From the NCBI RefSeq assembly GCF_001510895.1, contig NZ_LPWA01000001.1:302841-366840 (forward strand): a stretch of DNA of 64,000 nucleotides, given 5' to 3'. Position numbers and translations under genes: made by a program. Shown here piece after piece: positions 29,033 through 38,810 of the stretch. How positions within the stretch are numbered: the first letter of the stretch is position 1; each line of letters starts with the position of its first letter. The notes under the pieces are model-generated. The model did not search any database, was not told the origin of the DNA, and saw only the letters and a list, made by a program, of their open reading frames with translations. The DNA comes from Mesorhizobium loti. Its GTDB lineage: Bacteria; Pseudomonadota; Alphaproteobacteria; Rhizobiales; Rhizobiaceae.

Positions 29033-30073
29033 ATGGCCGAAGAAGCTGAGGAAAAGAAATTACCGGCATCCGACAAGAAGCTTCGTGACGCCCGACGGAA
29101 AGGTCAGGTTCCACAGAGCCGCGACCTGGTTTCCGGCTTCACGCTTTTTGCAGCCCTTGCCTACCTCTATTTTGCCTGGCCGATGCTCGTTGAGCACGTT
29201 TCGGAGTTGGTGCGGATTGTGACGGCACCTAACAGCACATTCGCAGAGGTCAGCCTGCAAGCCATCCGCCACTGGTTCTCGACGCTGATGCTTATAACCC
29301 TGCCGCTGGTCGCGATCGTCGCGGTGCTCACCGTGGTCTTCGGCATGCTGGGGACATTCGGGCCGGTCTTCTCGTTCGAGCCGCTCAAACCGCAATTCGA
29401 TCATATCAATCCAGCGAAGGGTCTGCAGAAGATCCTGTCGCTCCGAAACGTTATCGAGTTCACCAAGGGCTTGGCCAAGGTGGTGTTGCTGGCGAGTCTC
29501 TTCGTATTCATCCTGGCCGCGTGGCTTCAGCCGCTCTTCGATGCGCCAGGCTGCGGTGCTTCATGCCTGGAGCCGGTCGTCCAGGCGATGCTGACGCCAT
29601 TTGGAATTGCGGCCGCCCTCGCCTTTGTCGCCATCGGTCTGATCGACGTCCCCATACAGCGCTGGTTGTTCCTGCGCGACATGCGTATGACGACCACCGA
29701 GTACAAGCGCGAACATAAGGATCTCGAAGGAGATCCGTTGATCCGGCATGAGCAGCAGCGGCAGCGGCGCGAGGCGGTGATGCAACCTGCGAGGCTCGGC
29801 GTGGTGAACGCTGTCATCGTCTTTGTGTCCGGCGACCGCTCGGTGGCGCTTCGCTATATCAAGGGCGAGACGCCGGTGCCGACGATCGTTGGCAAGGGCC
29901 AGGACCGCACAGCCCGCGAGATGGTCGCTCAAGCACGCCAGGCAGGCATTCCCGTTGTCGAAGATCCTGTTCTCGCCGAAACACTCTTCGCGCGCACGAA
30001 TGTTGGAGCTTACATCGGCCAGGAGGTGTTCTCGCCGGTCGTTCGCCACCTTGTCCGGATGGGGCTCACTTGA
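29033..30073 (+). CDS. sctU: T3SS switch protein SctU (RhcU) lacking the NPTH motif
   Basis: A 346-residue FlhB/YscU-family protein. Four membrane helices follow the KKLRDARRKGQVPQSRDL start. The linker EYKREHKDLEGDPLIRHEQQRQRREAV at about residues 223-248 is typical. The C-terminal domain retains VALRYIKGETPVP and GIPVVEDPVLAETLF. The self-cleavage motif NPTH is replaced by VSGD at residues 265-268 (nt 29825-29836). The frame is clean on both sides, so this is not a sequencing artefact of the usual one-base kind. It is separated from sctRST and follows the TadD-like gene on the opposite strand. Cleavage-based substrate switching is probably absent or different. Confidence 0.93.
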   Translation: MAEEAEEKKLPASDKKLRDARRKGQVPQSRDLVSGFTLFAALAYLYFAWPMLVEHVSELVRIVTAPNSTFAEVSLQAIRHWFSTLMLITLPLVAIVAVLTVVFGMLGTFGPVFSFEPLKPQFDHINPAKGLQKILSLRNVIEFTKGLAKVVLLASLFVFILAAWLQPLFDAPGCGASCLEPVVQAMLTPFGIAAALAFVAIGLIDVPIQRWLFLRDMRMTTTEYKREHKDLEGDPLIRHEQQRQRREAVMQPARLGVVNAVIVFVSGDRSVALRYIKGETPVPTIVGKGQDRTAREMVAQARQAGIPVVEDPVLAETLFARTNVGAYIGQEVFSPVVRHLVRMGLT

Positions 30074-30177
30074 GAGCGATCAAGGGGCCGCTGCCGCAAG
30101 AAAGCCCCGGATGCACCTGGCAGCTGCATTTTGCTGCGTAACAAATTGCGTAACGGCAGGCAGAGATCGCGCTCGCT

Positions 30178-31170
30178 TCAGGCGATCCTTTGCTCGAGCT
30201 GTGCAACGTCTGCGCCTCTCCGCAGACCCGTTGCGACGACCGACACCCGGAATTTCCCAGCCAACGCTTGATCGAAGATGGCACCAACGATGATGTTGGC
30301 ATCGGCGTCGACCTCTTCGCGTATCCGTGTCGCGGCCTCATCGACTTCGAACAGTGTCATGTCCATGCCACCGCTGATCGATACGAGCACCCCCCTGGCG
30401 CCGCTCATGGAGGCCTCATCCAGCAGTGGATTGGCGATTGCGGCCTCGGCTGCCGCCTTTGCGCGGCCCTCTCCGAAGGCTTCACCGGTTCCCATCATCG
30501 CTCGCCCCATATCCCGCATCACTGCCTTGACGTCGGCGAAGTCCAGATTGATCAGGCCTTCTTTCACAATGAGGTCGGTGATGCAGCCGACACCGGCGTA
30601 GAGAACACGGTCCGCCATCGCGAACGCGTCGGCAAAAGTGGTCTTGGCGTCGGCGATCCTGAACAGGTTCTGGTTCGGAATGACGATCACGGTATCGGCG
30701 CTGTCGCGGAGGCGTTCAATGCCTTCCTCGGCGGCCTGGATCCGCCGCTTGCCTTCGAACACGAAGGGCTTGGTGACGACGGCCACGGTCAAAATGCCAG
30801 CATCGCGTGCGGCACGCGCAATAACGGGTGCGGCGCCCGTTCCGGTCCCGCCTCCCATGCCCGCGGTGACGAAACACATATGCGTTCCCGCGAGATGGTC
30901 CATGATCTCGTCGATGGACTCTTCCGCGGCAGCACGGCCGACGTCGGGCAATGATCCGGCGCCAAGGCCTTCGGTGACATGGGCACCCAACTGGATCAGT
31001 CGCGAAGACTTCGACATGGCGAGCGCCTGAGCGTCGGTATTGGCCACGACGAACTCCGCGCCTTGCAAGCCCTCGGTGATCATGTTGTTGATGGCGTTTC
31101 CGCCACCGCCGCCAACGCCGACCACGGTGATTTTAGGCCTCATCTCGAGGATTTCCGGCTTGGCGGTCAT
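30178..31170 (-). CDS. ftsZ2: Second, tail-less FtsZ (FtsZ2)
   Basis: A 330-residue tubulin-like GTPase. The GTP-binding tubulin signature GGGTGTG is present in [14 protein letters not shown] (about residue 105). The synergy (T7) loop [11 protein letters not shown] carries the catalytic Asp. The protein ends soon after the core domain at QLEQRIA, without the long linker and C-terminal peptide that recruit FtsA/ZipA. Rhizobia such as Sinorhizobium are known to have a short second FtsZ. The ATG at 31170 starts at the conserved region. It lies just outside the T3SS locus and there is no sign of functional linkage. Confidence 0.93.
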   Translation of the reverse strand: MTAKPEILEMRPKITVVGVGGGGGNAINNMITEGLQGAEFVVANTDAQALAMSKSSRLIQLGAHVTEGLGAGSLPDVGRAAAEESIDEIMDHLAGTHMCFVTAGMGGGTGTGAAPVIARAARDAGILTVAVVTKPFVFEGKRRIQAAEEGIERLRDSADTVIVIPNQNLFRIADAKTTFADAFAMADRVLYAGVGCITDLIVKEGLINLDFADVKAVMRDMGRAMMGTGEAFGEGRAKAAAEAAIANPLLDEASMSGARGVLVSISGGMDMTLFEVDEAATRIREEVDADANIIVGAIFDQALAGKFRVSVVATGLRRGADVAQLEQRIA

Positions 31171-31378
31171 TGCGATCTCTCCACGGAAGCACCCGCCGCG
31201 CAAGCGCGGAACCAGGAGCGACGAGCACACGAATCAGGCGATCCCCACCAAGCCTAGGGAATCAGACGGGGCACCTCCCTGCAAGGGCCGCGCGAGAGTT
31301 CACCGCAGTCGAAGGGAACAAGCGCGGTGCGGTCGCCGCGTTTCATAGCTTCGACTGATAGCGCACGGTCCGATCGCG

Positions 31379-32417
31379 CTACTGCGTCACCGAGGTCGAC
31401 GTGCCCCAGGTGTCCGACAGCACATAGCCTTGCGGATAGGGATCCGTCGGATCGAGGTAGTAGTTGTGCTCGCCGGTGATCCAGGCGCGGCCGGTGATCT
31501 GCGGAACGACCGCTTTGTGTCCGGCGATTTCAGTCAGTTCGAGAATTCTGCCGGTGAAGCGCGAGCCGATGATCGATTCATGGATCAGAACGTCGCCGAC
31601 GCCCATCAGACCCCGGGCCTGCAGCACGGCCATGCGGGCCGACGTACCGGTTCCTGTCGGACTGCGGTCGGAGCGTCCGGGCGACACGATACAGGTGTTG
31701 CGCGTGACGTTGCCCGGCCCCTGGAACGGCATCGCGAACTGCACGATCGAGACACCGCGCACATTGTCGAATTCCGGATGCACGACATCGAGTTGCTCGC
31801 GCGCGGCGCGGCGCACCTTCTCGCCGGTCACCGCCAGGCCCGCGCCTCGTCGGGTGTGACCGAGAAGCCGAGCGCGGCCGCGTCGACGATGGCGTAGAAC
31901 ATCCCGCCATAGGCGATATCGACCTTCAGCGTTCCCAGCCCCTCGACCTCGATATTGGCGTCGAGGCGCTCGGCAAAGGCAGGGGCATTGCGCAGTGTGA
32001 TCGACTGGCATTCGCCGCCGCGGCATTCGGCGCGCACCTCGATGACGCCGCCGGGCATATCGAGCTTGAAGCGGGTCTCGGGCTCGTTCATCGGCACCAT
32101 GCCGGTCTCGAGCAGCACTGTGGCGACACAGATCGTGTTGGAGCCGGACATCGGCGGGTATTCCGTCGGCTCCATAATGATCGCTCCCGCGACGCAATCC
32201 TCGCGTGTCGAGGGGACCAGGAGATTGACGTGCCGGGCAACACTGCCGCGCGGCTCGCAGATCAGCATGCGCCTTATATGGTCGTGATCGCGCTCCATGG
32301 TGATCATCTTTCCATCATCGTGCGGCCCGCCGGCGGCAGCACACCGCCCACGATGACATCGCCGACCTCACCCTCGGCATGGCAACCGACGACGCGAATG
32401 CTGGATCTGGTACGCAT
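31379..32417 (-). CDS. Proline racemase superfamily enzyme (hydroxyproline epimerase/dehydratase type), two frameshifts
   Basis: A roughly 345-residue proline-racemase-superfamily protein, read across two one-base losses (an A near 32310, a C near 31838). The N-terminus [18 protein letters not shown] and the ending [12 protein letters not shown] are family-typical. The first catalytic position is Ser ([10 protein letters not shown] instead of MCGHGT). The second is Thr ([11 protein letters not shown] instead of SPCGTG). Two Cys are needed for racemisation, so a dehydratase or other reaction on hydroxyproline is more likely. It diverges from a DapA-family gene, consistent with hydroxyproline breakdown. 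The ATG at 32417 has a GGGAG ribosome site. Confidence 0.85.
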
Positions 32418-32512
32418 TGTTTCTCCCTGTCGACCAAGACTATCCGCTTGGCAAGCGGTATCACTCCGGGACAAACTGACCAATCTGCGTGCCAGCCTCA
32501 AGGAGAATCCGA

Positions 32513-33472
32513 ATGACCGCCAATGTCTTTTCCGGCTGCATGCCGGCGCTGATGACGCCTTGCACGAATGACCGCCTTCCCGACTTCGACGCGCTCGTGC
32601 GCAAGGGACGCGAGCTGATCGCCGCCGGAATGTCGGCGGTCGTCTATTGCGGCTCCATGGGCGATTGGCCTCTGCTCTCCGACGAGCTGCGCATGGAAGG
32701 CGTCGAACGCTTGGTGAAAGCCGGCGTGCCGGTGATCGTCGGCACCGGCGCGGTCAACACTGCCAGTGCCGTGGCCCACGCCGCGCATGCGCAAAAGGTC
32801 GGCGCCAGGGGCCTGATGGTGATCCCGCGCGTGCTGTCGCGCGGGCCATCGGTGACGGCGCAGCGCCACCACTTCAAGGCGATCCTTGCCGCCGCGCCCG
32901 ATCTGCCGGCGGTGATCTACAACAGCCCGTATTACGGCTTTGCCACGCGCGCCGATCTCTTCTTCGCGTTGCGCGCCGAGCATCCGAACCTGGTCGGTTT
33001 CAAGGAGTTCGGCGGCCCGGCGGATTTGCGTTATGCGGCGGAAAACATCACCAGCCGCGACGACGAGGTCGCGCTGATGATCGGCGTCGACACCGCCGTC
33101 TTCCACGGCTTCGTCAATTGCGGCGCCTCGGGCGCCATCACCGGCATCGGCAACGTGCTGCCGAAGGAAGTGCTGCATCTCGTCGGCCTCAGTCAGGCGG
33201 CGGCCAATGGCGATGCGGAAGCGCGCCGGCTGGCGCTGGAGCTGGACGCCGCGCTTGGTGTCCTCTCGTCCTTCGACGAGGGTCCGGACCTGGTGCTCTA
33301 TTTCAAGCACATGATGGTGCTCAAGGGTAACCCCGAATACAAGCTGCACTTCAACGAGACGGATGCGCTGACCGACAGCCAGCGCGGCTATGCCGAGGCA
33401 CAGCTCAAGTTGTTCGACGCCTGGTATGCCCAGTGGTCGAGGCAGCCCGCAATGGCGAGATACGCCGCCTGA
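32513..33472 (+). CDS. DapA-family lyase/deaminase (dihydrodipicolinate synthase-like)
   Basis: A 319-residue TIM-barrel class I aldolase-family protein. The Schiff-base Lys lies in [10 protein letters not shown], the family Tyr in VIYNSPYYG, and the substrate-binding GSMGDW replaces the GTTGE loop of DapA. Together with the divergent proline-racemase-superfamily gene this suggests a role in hydroxyproline catabolism, for example 1-pyrroline-4-hydroxy-2-carboxylate deaminase. The altered GTTGE motif argues against true lysine biosynthesis. The start ATG at 32513 has AAGGAG upstream. The frame is intact. Confidence 0.88.
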   Translation: MTANVFSGCMPALMTPCTNDRLPDFDALVRKGRELIAAGMSAVVYCGSMGDWPLLSDELRMEGVERLVKAGVPVIVGTGAVNTASAVAHAAHAQKVGARGLMVIPRVLSRGPSVTAQRHHFKAILAAAPDLPAVIYNSPYYGFATRADLFFALRAEHPNLVGFKEFGGPADLRYAAENITSRDDEVALMIGVDTAVFHGFVNCGASGAITGIGNVLPKEVLHLVGLSQAAANGDAEARRLALELDAALGVLSSFDEGPDLVLYFKHMMVLKGNPEYKLHFNETDALTDSQRGYAEAQLKLFDAWYAQWSRQPAMARYAA

Positions 33473-33482
33473 CCGGCTGGTA

Positions 33483-33524
33483 TGGCGGCGGGAGCGACCT
33501 GGACCATCCGCGCTCCCTCCGCCA
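33483..33524. terminator. Bidirectional terminator-like hairpin
   Basis: TGGCGGCGGGAGCG pairs with CGCTCCCTCCGCCA (14 bp, one mismatch, 14-nt loop) between the convergent DapA-family and SGNH-hydrolase genes. It is followed by ATCAATT with no long T-tract. Confidence 0.65.
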
Positions 33525-33548
33525 TCAATTCGGAACTGACTTGTCCTC

Positions 33549-34735
33549 CTAGGCGATGAGCAGGCCCTTGAAGGCGCTCTCGAACACCTTGGCCATCTCG
33601 GCGTAGCGTCGTCGGACGGATGCAGGCCGTCGCCGCAATCGAAGGCGCGGAGCAGCCTGGACGGGTTGGCGGGGTCGGCTAGCGCGCGCTCGAAATCGAC
33701 CACGGCGTCGGCTTCGCCTGACGTCCTGATCCAGGCATTCACCGCCTGCCGGTCGCGCTCCTTGGACGCAGAGTAGAAGGTCTTAAGCGGCAGGCCCTCA
33801 AACGCGCCGCCGAAGGGCGGCAGCGTGCCGAGCAGCACCTTGATCCCGTTGAGATGGGAGCGTGCGATCAACTGCCGGTAGGCCGCGATCAGGCTTTCGA
33901 CGGCGACGGCCTCGCGGCCTCCGGCAAGCATGGTTTCCGGCCAGCCGATGTCGTTGATGCCTTCCAGTACTGAAATCCATTTGACGTTCGGGAAGCTCAG
34001 CACGTCGCGGTCGAAGCGCGCGAGCGCGTTGGCGCCGCGGGCGCGGCTGGCGAGCACACGGTTGCCGCCGATGCCCTGGTTGAGGATGCCGATGCCCGAC
34101 AGCCGGCCGCTTCTGGCGAGCCGCTCCGCCAGCCGGTCCGGCCAGCGCGCATTGCCGTCGATGGTCGAGCCGAAACCGTCGGTGATGGAATCGCCGAGGC
34201 AAACCAGCGAGCCGCCGCCGGGCACGCTCTCGACCAGAACGGCGCTGAGGAAATAGCGGCTGGCCGAGGTCTGCTGCACCGGCAGTTCGGCAGCGCCGGC
34301 GAAATCGCCGAACTCGGAGATATAGGCGGTCTGCTGCGCCTCGTAGTGATAGGTCTCTATCGGCGCGAAATCGGGGAAATAGAGGCTGATCGCGATCTGC
34401 CCGAGCTCGGGAACCTTGAGCTCGATCGGATCGCTAAGAAGCGGCGCGCCGGGCGCGAGATCGGTCTGCCTCTCGCCGCCGAATGTCACTTGCCGGACGG
34501 TCGCGGCGTCGACCGCGCCATCTTTCGCGGCAAGGGCGACGGTAGCCGCGCCGATCCGGATAGGCGAGGCGCCATATTCGTTGGAAAGCCTCAATCGCAA
34601 CCTCTCGCCGCCCGTGCTGACGCGCAGCACCTGGCGCACCGTCTGCCGATGGAAGCCGTAGAGCACCGCGTCTCCCGGCCAGACATTCATCGGGCTGGCG
34701 CTCCAGGTTCCGATCCACTGTTCCATCTTCTCCAT
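33549..34735 (-). CDS. SGNH/GDSL hydrolase with N-terminal jelly-roll, frameshifted near its end
   Basis: A roughly 395-residue SGNH-type esterase/lipase. The beta-rich N-terminal domain (WIGTWSASP, then RVSTGGERLRLRLSNEYG) precedes the hydrolase: block I GDSITDGFGS (catalytic Ser), block III EGINDIGWP, block V DGLHPSDD (catalytic Asp/His). A C is missing near 33606. Restoring it gives AYAEMAKVFESAFKGLL and the TAG stop at 33549 instead of a run-on. The start is ATG 34735 or 34726. There is no obvious signal peptide. It probably deacylates a carbohydrate or secondary metabolite. Confidence 0.85.
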
Positions 34736-35105
34736 CCCTTCGGTTTCGGCGCGTAGCCCGCGCGAACACAGATAGCCGCAGCGCAGGAAGCAGGCTACCG
34801 GTTGCGCTTTCAGCGACACATACATTTTTGACTCGCCGCACCATGCGCCGCCAATCGAGCCCTTTGCTTTCCGGGAACGATGCCGCTGCCTCGGAATCGG
34901 TTTTCCCGAGCGCAATCAAAAAAGTACTAACACCCGCCCCGGAACGTGGTGGCTGGCCGGACAGCACGCGCCTAGCCTGAAATCGACATCGGATCGCCGG
35001 GGGAGGAGACGTCCGGGAGATGTCCGGGGCTGCGCGCCTCGCCGAGCCGGCTTGGTGGAAAAGCCGCGCCGGCAAAGCATTCCAACCATTTTTAGGGAGC
35101 GAGAC
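34736..35105. promoter_or_regulatory. Divergent promoter region of the pentitol operon
   Basis: This 370-nt gap separates the SGNH-hydrolase gene from the sugar-binding-protein gene. No coding sequence is supported. It contains the conserved box at 34917-34954, and both flanking genes could be regulated from it. Confidence 0.6.
34917..34954 (+). promoter_or_regulatory. Conserved box, copy 1 (candidate AraC-regulator site)
   Basis: This 38-nt stretch begins TCAAAAAAGTAC and ends GTGGC. It aligns without gaps to 38811-38848, upstream of the AraC-family gene, with about 26 of 38 positions identical. It lies 150 nt before the binding-protein gene. A repeated box in front of both the transport operon and the regulator gene fits an autoregulated AraC activator. 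Confidence 0.6.
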
Positions 35106-36218
35106 ATGGGTTGCGAGACCAAGAGCTATACAATGAACCGCCGCACGCTTTTGCAGGGCGCCGCAGCCACTGCCGGCGGCCTGTTGCTGGCGGGCGGTGA
35201 TCGCGCCACGGCGCAGGCCGCGGCATCCAAGGTGGTGGCCTGGGAAACCGGCTATCTCGGCTTCTTCTTCTTCGTCGTGCTGCAGGAGGCGCTGAAGCGC
35301 AAGGTCGAAAGCCTCGGCCTGGAGTTCGTCGGCAAGGACGCCAATGGCGATGCCAACGCGCAGGTGAACGACTGGAACAGCCTTCTCTTGCAGAAGCCGC
35401 GCTATCTCATTTCCGACGCGCTGGATTCGGAGCTGCTCATCCCGCTGAGCAAGAAGGCGAAGTCGCTCGGTGTGCCGCTTGGCATGGTCGACACCGTGCT
35501 CACCGGCGGCGAGGTGGCCGCATCGGTCACCTTCGACAACAAGCAGTCCGGCGTCATGGCGGCGGAAAAGACCGCCGAGTTGCTCACCAAGAAGCACGGC
35601 TCGCCGAAGGGCAGCGTGCTCAACAATTACGGCTCGCTGACGGCGGTCGCGCTGCGCGACCGCAAGGACGGTTTCGAGGATACGCTGAAGAGCAAATACC
35701 CCGAGATCGAGATCATTTCGCGGCCGCAGAACAACCAGCATGAGCAGGCGCTCGCGGTCGTTTCGGCGACGCTGCGCGAGCGGCCTGACCTCGACGCCAT
35801 CCACATGCCGACCGACATCTTCGTCGTCGATGCGCGCAAGGCGCTCGAAACGCAGAAGCGCCTGTTCCCGGTCGGCCACGAGAAGCACATCATCCTCACC
35901 AGCATCGACGCCTCGCCGAACGCGCTGGAATGGGTGAAGGCCGGCGAGATCGACGCCGATATCGCGCAGGATCCGATCGCCTATGTCGAGATCGTCGTCG
36001 ACCTGCTGGAAGAATACACGCTGAAGGGCAAGCCGGTTCCGATCGGGCCTTACGAGAACAAGAAGTATTTCTGGGAGAAGGGCACGATCGCCGACAGCCC
36101 GTCCGGTCCGCTGCTGACCATCCCGCCCTACTTCCTCACCAAGGAAAATGCCGACGACCCGCGTCACTGGGCCAATGTCGTGACCCAGGTGTGGAAGATG
36201 CAGCAGAACGCCGGCTGA
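35106..36218 (+). CDS. Sugar/polyol ABC transporter substrate-binding protein (RbsB type)
   Basis: A 370-residue periplasmic binding protein of the ribose-type family (Peripla_BP_4). The signal NRRTLLQGAAATAGGLLLAGG is twin-arginine-like. Two alpha/beta lobes follow (VVAWETGYLGFFFFVVLQEAL; VLNNYGSLTAVALRDRKDGFEDTL). It is the first gene of an ABC-permease-dehydrogenase-kinase operon. ATG 35106 follows AGGGAGCGAG, and an internal ATG at 35133 could also start the twin-Arg signal. Substrate is probably ribitol or a related pentitol, judging from the downstream ribitol-dehydrogenase-like SDR and FGGY kinase. Confidence 0.88.
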   Translation: MGCETKSYTMNRRTLLQGAAATAGGLLLAGGDRATAQAAASKVVAWETGYLGFFFFVVLQEALKRKVESLGLEFVGKDANGDANAQVNDWNSLLLQKPRYLISDALDSELLIPLSKKAKSLGVPLGMVDTVLTGGEVAASVTFDNKQSGVMAAEKTAELLTKKHGSPKGSVLNNYGSLTAVALRDRKDGFEDTLKSKYPEIEIISRPQNNQHEQALAVVSATLRERPDLDAIHMPTDIFVVDARKALETQKRLFPVGHEKHIILTSIDASPNALEWVKAGEIDADIAQDPIAYVEIVVDLLEEYTLKGKPVPIGPYENKKYFWEKGTIADSPSGPLLTIPPYFLTKENADDPRHWANVVTQVWKMQQNAG

Positions 36219-36236
36219 GGTCTCAGCAGGCAGGAA

Positions 36237-36267
36237 GGGGTGGGAACGCTTGTCGCGTTCTCACCCC
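36237..36267 (+). terminator. Intercistronic stem-loop after the binding-protein gene
   Basis: GGGGTGGGAACGC pairs with GCGTTCTCACCCC (13 bp, one mismatch) around a 5-nt loop. It lies 18 nt after the binding-protein stop. It probably protects the upstream message or partly attenuates the ATPase gene. A TTG at 36250 lies in the loop and is unlikely to be the ATPase start. Confidence 0.65.
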
Positions 36268-36291
36268 ATTTCGGAACTACCGGTTATCCAG

Positions 36292-37810
36292 ATGAATGTC
36301 GCCGAAGGCACGATTGTGCCCGATAGTCATGCGCAGGACAGCGCCGATGCTGTCCTGACCGTCGACAGCGTCTTCAAGCGCTTCGGAGCGCTTGCGGTGC
36401 TGGACGGCGTCTCGCTGACTGTGTCGCGTGGCGCGATCCACGGCCTGCTTGGCAAGAACGGCGCCGGCAAGTCGACGCTGTCCAACATCATCGCCGGCCT
36501 CTTGCGCCATGATGGCGGCTCGATCCTCTTGAACGGCGAGGACGTGTCGGCCCTGCCGCTGACGGCGCGCAAGAAGCGAGGACTCCATCTTCTGTCGCAG
36601 CATTCGGAGATCTTCGAGGACCTCTCGATTGGCGAGAACCTTCTGCTGCCTGATTTGCCGAGGCGCTTCGGCCTGACCAACTGGGCGGCACTTCATCGGC
36701 TTGCTGCGCGCCAGCTCGAAAGCCACGGCATGCCGGTCGACCCGAGGCGTCGCGCTGGCGACCTCGGCGCCAGCGACCGGCGCAGGCTCGCCATCATCAA
36801 GGCGGTCGCGGCCGAAGCCTCGCTGATCATCCTCGACGAGCCGACCGCAGGCCTCGCGGCGGCCGAGCGCCTGCATCTGCTGGAGTGGGTCGAGAGCCTC
36901 ACCGAAAGAGGCGCGTCCTTCATCTACATCTCGCACCACAATGACGAGGTGCGTCAGCTCTGTTCGGAATATACGGTACTGCGCGACGGCAAGGTCACCG
37001 CCAGCGGCAAGGCGGCGGAGCTGTCGGCCGATGCCATGGCGCGCGCATCACCGGCGCCGATGTCGCCGAATTCCACCGCGCCCGCGAGGATCATCCCGCT
37101 GCCGTCGAGATCAACGGGTTTTCCTTTCCAGGCGGCGGGCCGGTCGATCTGACAATCGGCCGTGGCGAGATCGTCGGCCTCGTCGGTCTGCTCGGCGAAG
37201 GGCCGCAGGAGCTGATGCGGGCGCTGGGCGGCCTGCTGCCCGTTGAAGCCGGCAGTGTCCTCGTCGGTGGCCGCCAGGTGCGGCTCGGCTCGCCGGGGCG
37301 GAGCCTCGAATCGGGCATCGCCTATCTCACCCACGACCGCATCGGCGAGGGCCTGGTTGGCACGATGTCGGTGACGGAGAACCTCAACCTCGGCAACTGG
37401 CCGCGGTCGCTCGGCTGGCTGGTGAGCGGAACCGGCATGAACCGCCGCATGCGCGAGGCGCGCGGCGCCATGGACATCGTCATGGGGGGCGGCGGCCAGG
37501 AGATCGGCGAACTGTCGGGCGGCAACCAGCAGAAGGTGCTGCTCGGCCGGCTGCTGGAACGCAAGCCGAAGCTGCTTCTGCTCGACGAGCCGACCGTCGG
37601 CGTCGACGTCGCCGCCAAGGAACAGATCCATCGCCTGGTCGACGATGCAACGAAGAACGGCGTCAGCGTGCTTTTGCTGGCACAGGACCCGGAAGAGATG
37701 CAGCGCCTCGTCGATCGGGTGGTGATCTTCTCCAAGGCTGTATCGCGCGCACGCTCAAGGGCGCCGAGATAACCATCGACGCGATCGCCGAAGCGAGAAC
37801 GGCGCGATGA
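36292..37810 (+). CDS. Ribose-type ABC transporter ATPase (RbsA-like), two frameshifts
   Basis: A roughly 506-residue tandem ATPase. The first domain has Walker A GKNGAGKST and Walker B LIILDEPTAGL, but the signature is GDLGASDRRR rather than LSGGQ. The second domain has LVGLLGEG in place of Walker A, a canonical ELSGGNQQKVLLGR signature and LLLLDEPTVGVD. Such asymmetry is normal for this family. A C is missing near 37046 and a G near 37737. Restoring them gives one frame ending in a TGA at 37808. ATG 36292 is preferred. It energises the permease that follows. Confidence 0.85.
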
Positions 37811-37833
37811 AAATTTTGAGGTAAGGCTCGCAA

Positions 37834-38783
37834 ATGGCCAGCAAGAAATTCCTTCTCGACAACGTGGTCTGGATCCTGATCGTCGTGTTCAGCATCCTCG
37901 CCGGCTTTCTCAATCCGTTCTTCCTCTCGGAAGGCAATCTGCAGAACGTGCTGGTGCAGGCGACAACGCTGGGCGTCCTGGTGCTTGCGGTCTCCTTCAC
38001 GCTTTTGATCGGCGAGATCGATCTGTCGGTGGTCGGCAATCTGGTCTTCTCGAGCATGGTCGGCGCCTACGCCATGCAGCAGTTCGGCGTCCACTGGACG
38101 GTGGCCGTCCTCATCACCATAGTGGCCGGTGTTCTGGTCGGGCTGCTCAACGGCTACTTCGTCGCCTATTTGCGCATGAATTCGCTGATCGCGACGCTGG
38201 CGATGGGGCTTTTCCTGCAAGGCGCGGTGCTCGGCGCCACGCAGGCGCGCACCATGGTCGTCACCGACGAAGGCTACAGCTATATGGGCAGCGCCACAAT
38301 CGGCAATTGGCCGGTGATGCCGATTGCCCTCTTCGTCGCTTATCTGCTTGCCCATATCGTGCTTGCTTATTCGGCCTGGGGCCGAAATCTTTACGCTACC
38401 GGCGGCAATCGCCGGGCAGCGAATGCCGCCGGCATCAACGTCAAGCGCGCCAGGCTCGGCGCCTTCACCGCTTCCGGCTTCCTCGCGGGGTGGCCGGCTT
38501 CCTCTATACATCCTATCTCGGCGGCGTCAGTGTCACCGTCGGCAGCACGACGCTGCTCTATGCAGTGGCAGCGCCCGTCATCGGCGGCGTCTCGCTGTTC
38601 GGCGGCCGCGGCCGGGTCATCGGCATGCTCGGCGGCACGCTGCTGATCACCGTCATCCAGACCGGCCTGCAGCTCATCAACGTCTCGGCTTACTACATCC
38701 AGATGATCGGCGGGGCGATGATCCTGCTCGCGATCGCCGTCGACGCCTTCCGCATCCGAAGCGAGGAGAGCGGCGTCGTTTGA
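37834..38783 (+). CDS. Ribose-type ABC transporter permease (RbsC-like), frameshifted
   Basis: A roughly 316-residue BPD_transp_2 permease with about 8-10 membrane helices. Visible motifs are LLIGEIDLSVVGNLVFSSM, the family GG-D-LS-type region, and GGNRRAANAAGINVKRAR, the cytoplasmic EAA-like loop. One G is lost from a run of five near 38488. The next frame continues GVAGFLYTSYLGGVSVTVGS and GGVSLFGGRG to the stop at 38783. It follows the ATPase by 23 nt and would form the membrane channel for the same sugar. Confidence 0.87.
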
Positions 38784-38810
38784 GACGCGGTCAGTGGAGG
38801 CTCAGAATAG

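Noticed and set aside
1..30200. TtsI-type promoter boxes and a ttsI response-regulator gene
   Set aside because: No two-component regulator is encoded in the locus, and no convincing tts-box was found by eye. A motif scan would be needed to exclude weak ones.
32513..33472. True dihydrodipicolinate synthase (lysine pathway) for the DapA-family gene
   Set aside because: The GTTGE loop is replaced by GSMGDW, and the gene pairs divergently with a hydroxyproline-type enzyme, so a catabolic role is more likely.
36250..36291. TTG start for the first ABC ATPase at 36250
   Set aside because: It lies in the loop of a strong stem-loop, and the added residues are not conserved. The ATG at 36292 is preferred, though an upstream GGAAGGGG leaves some doubt.
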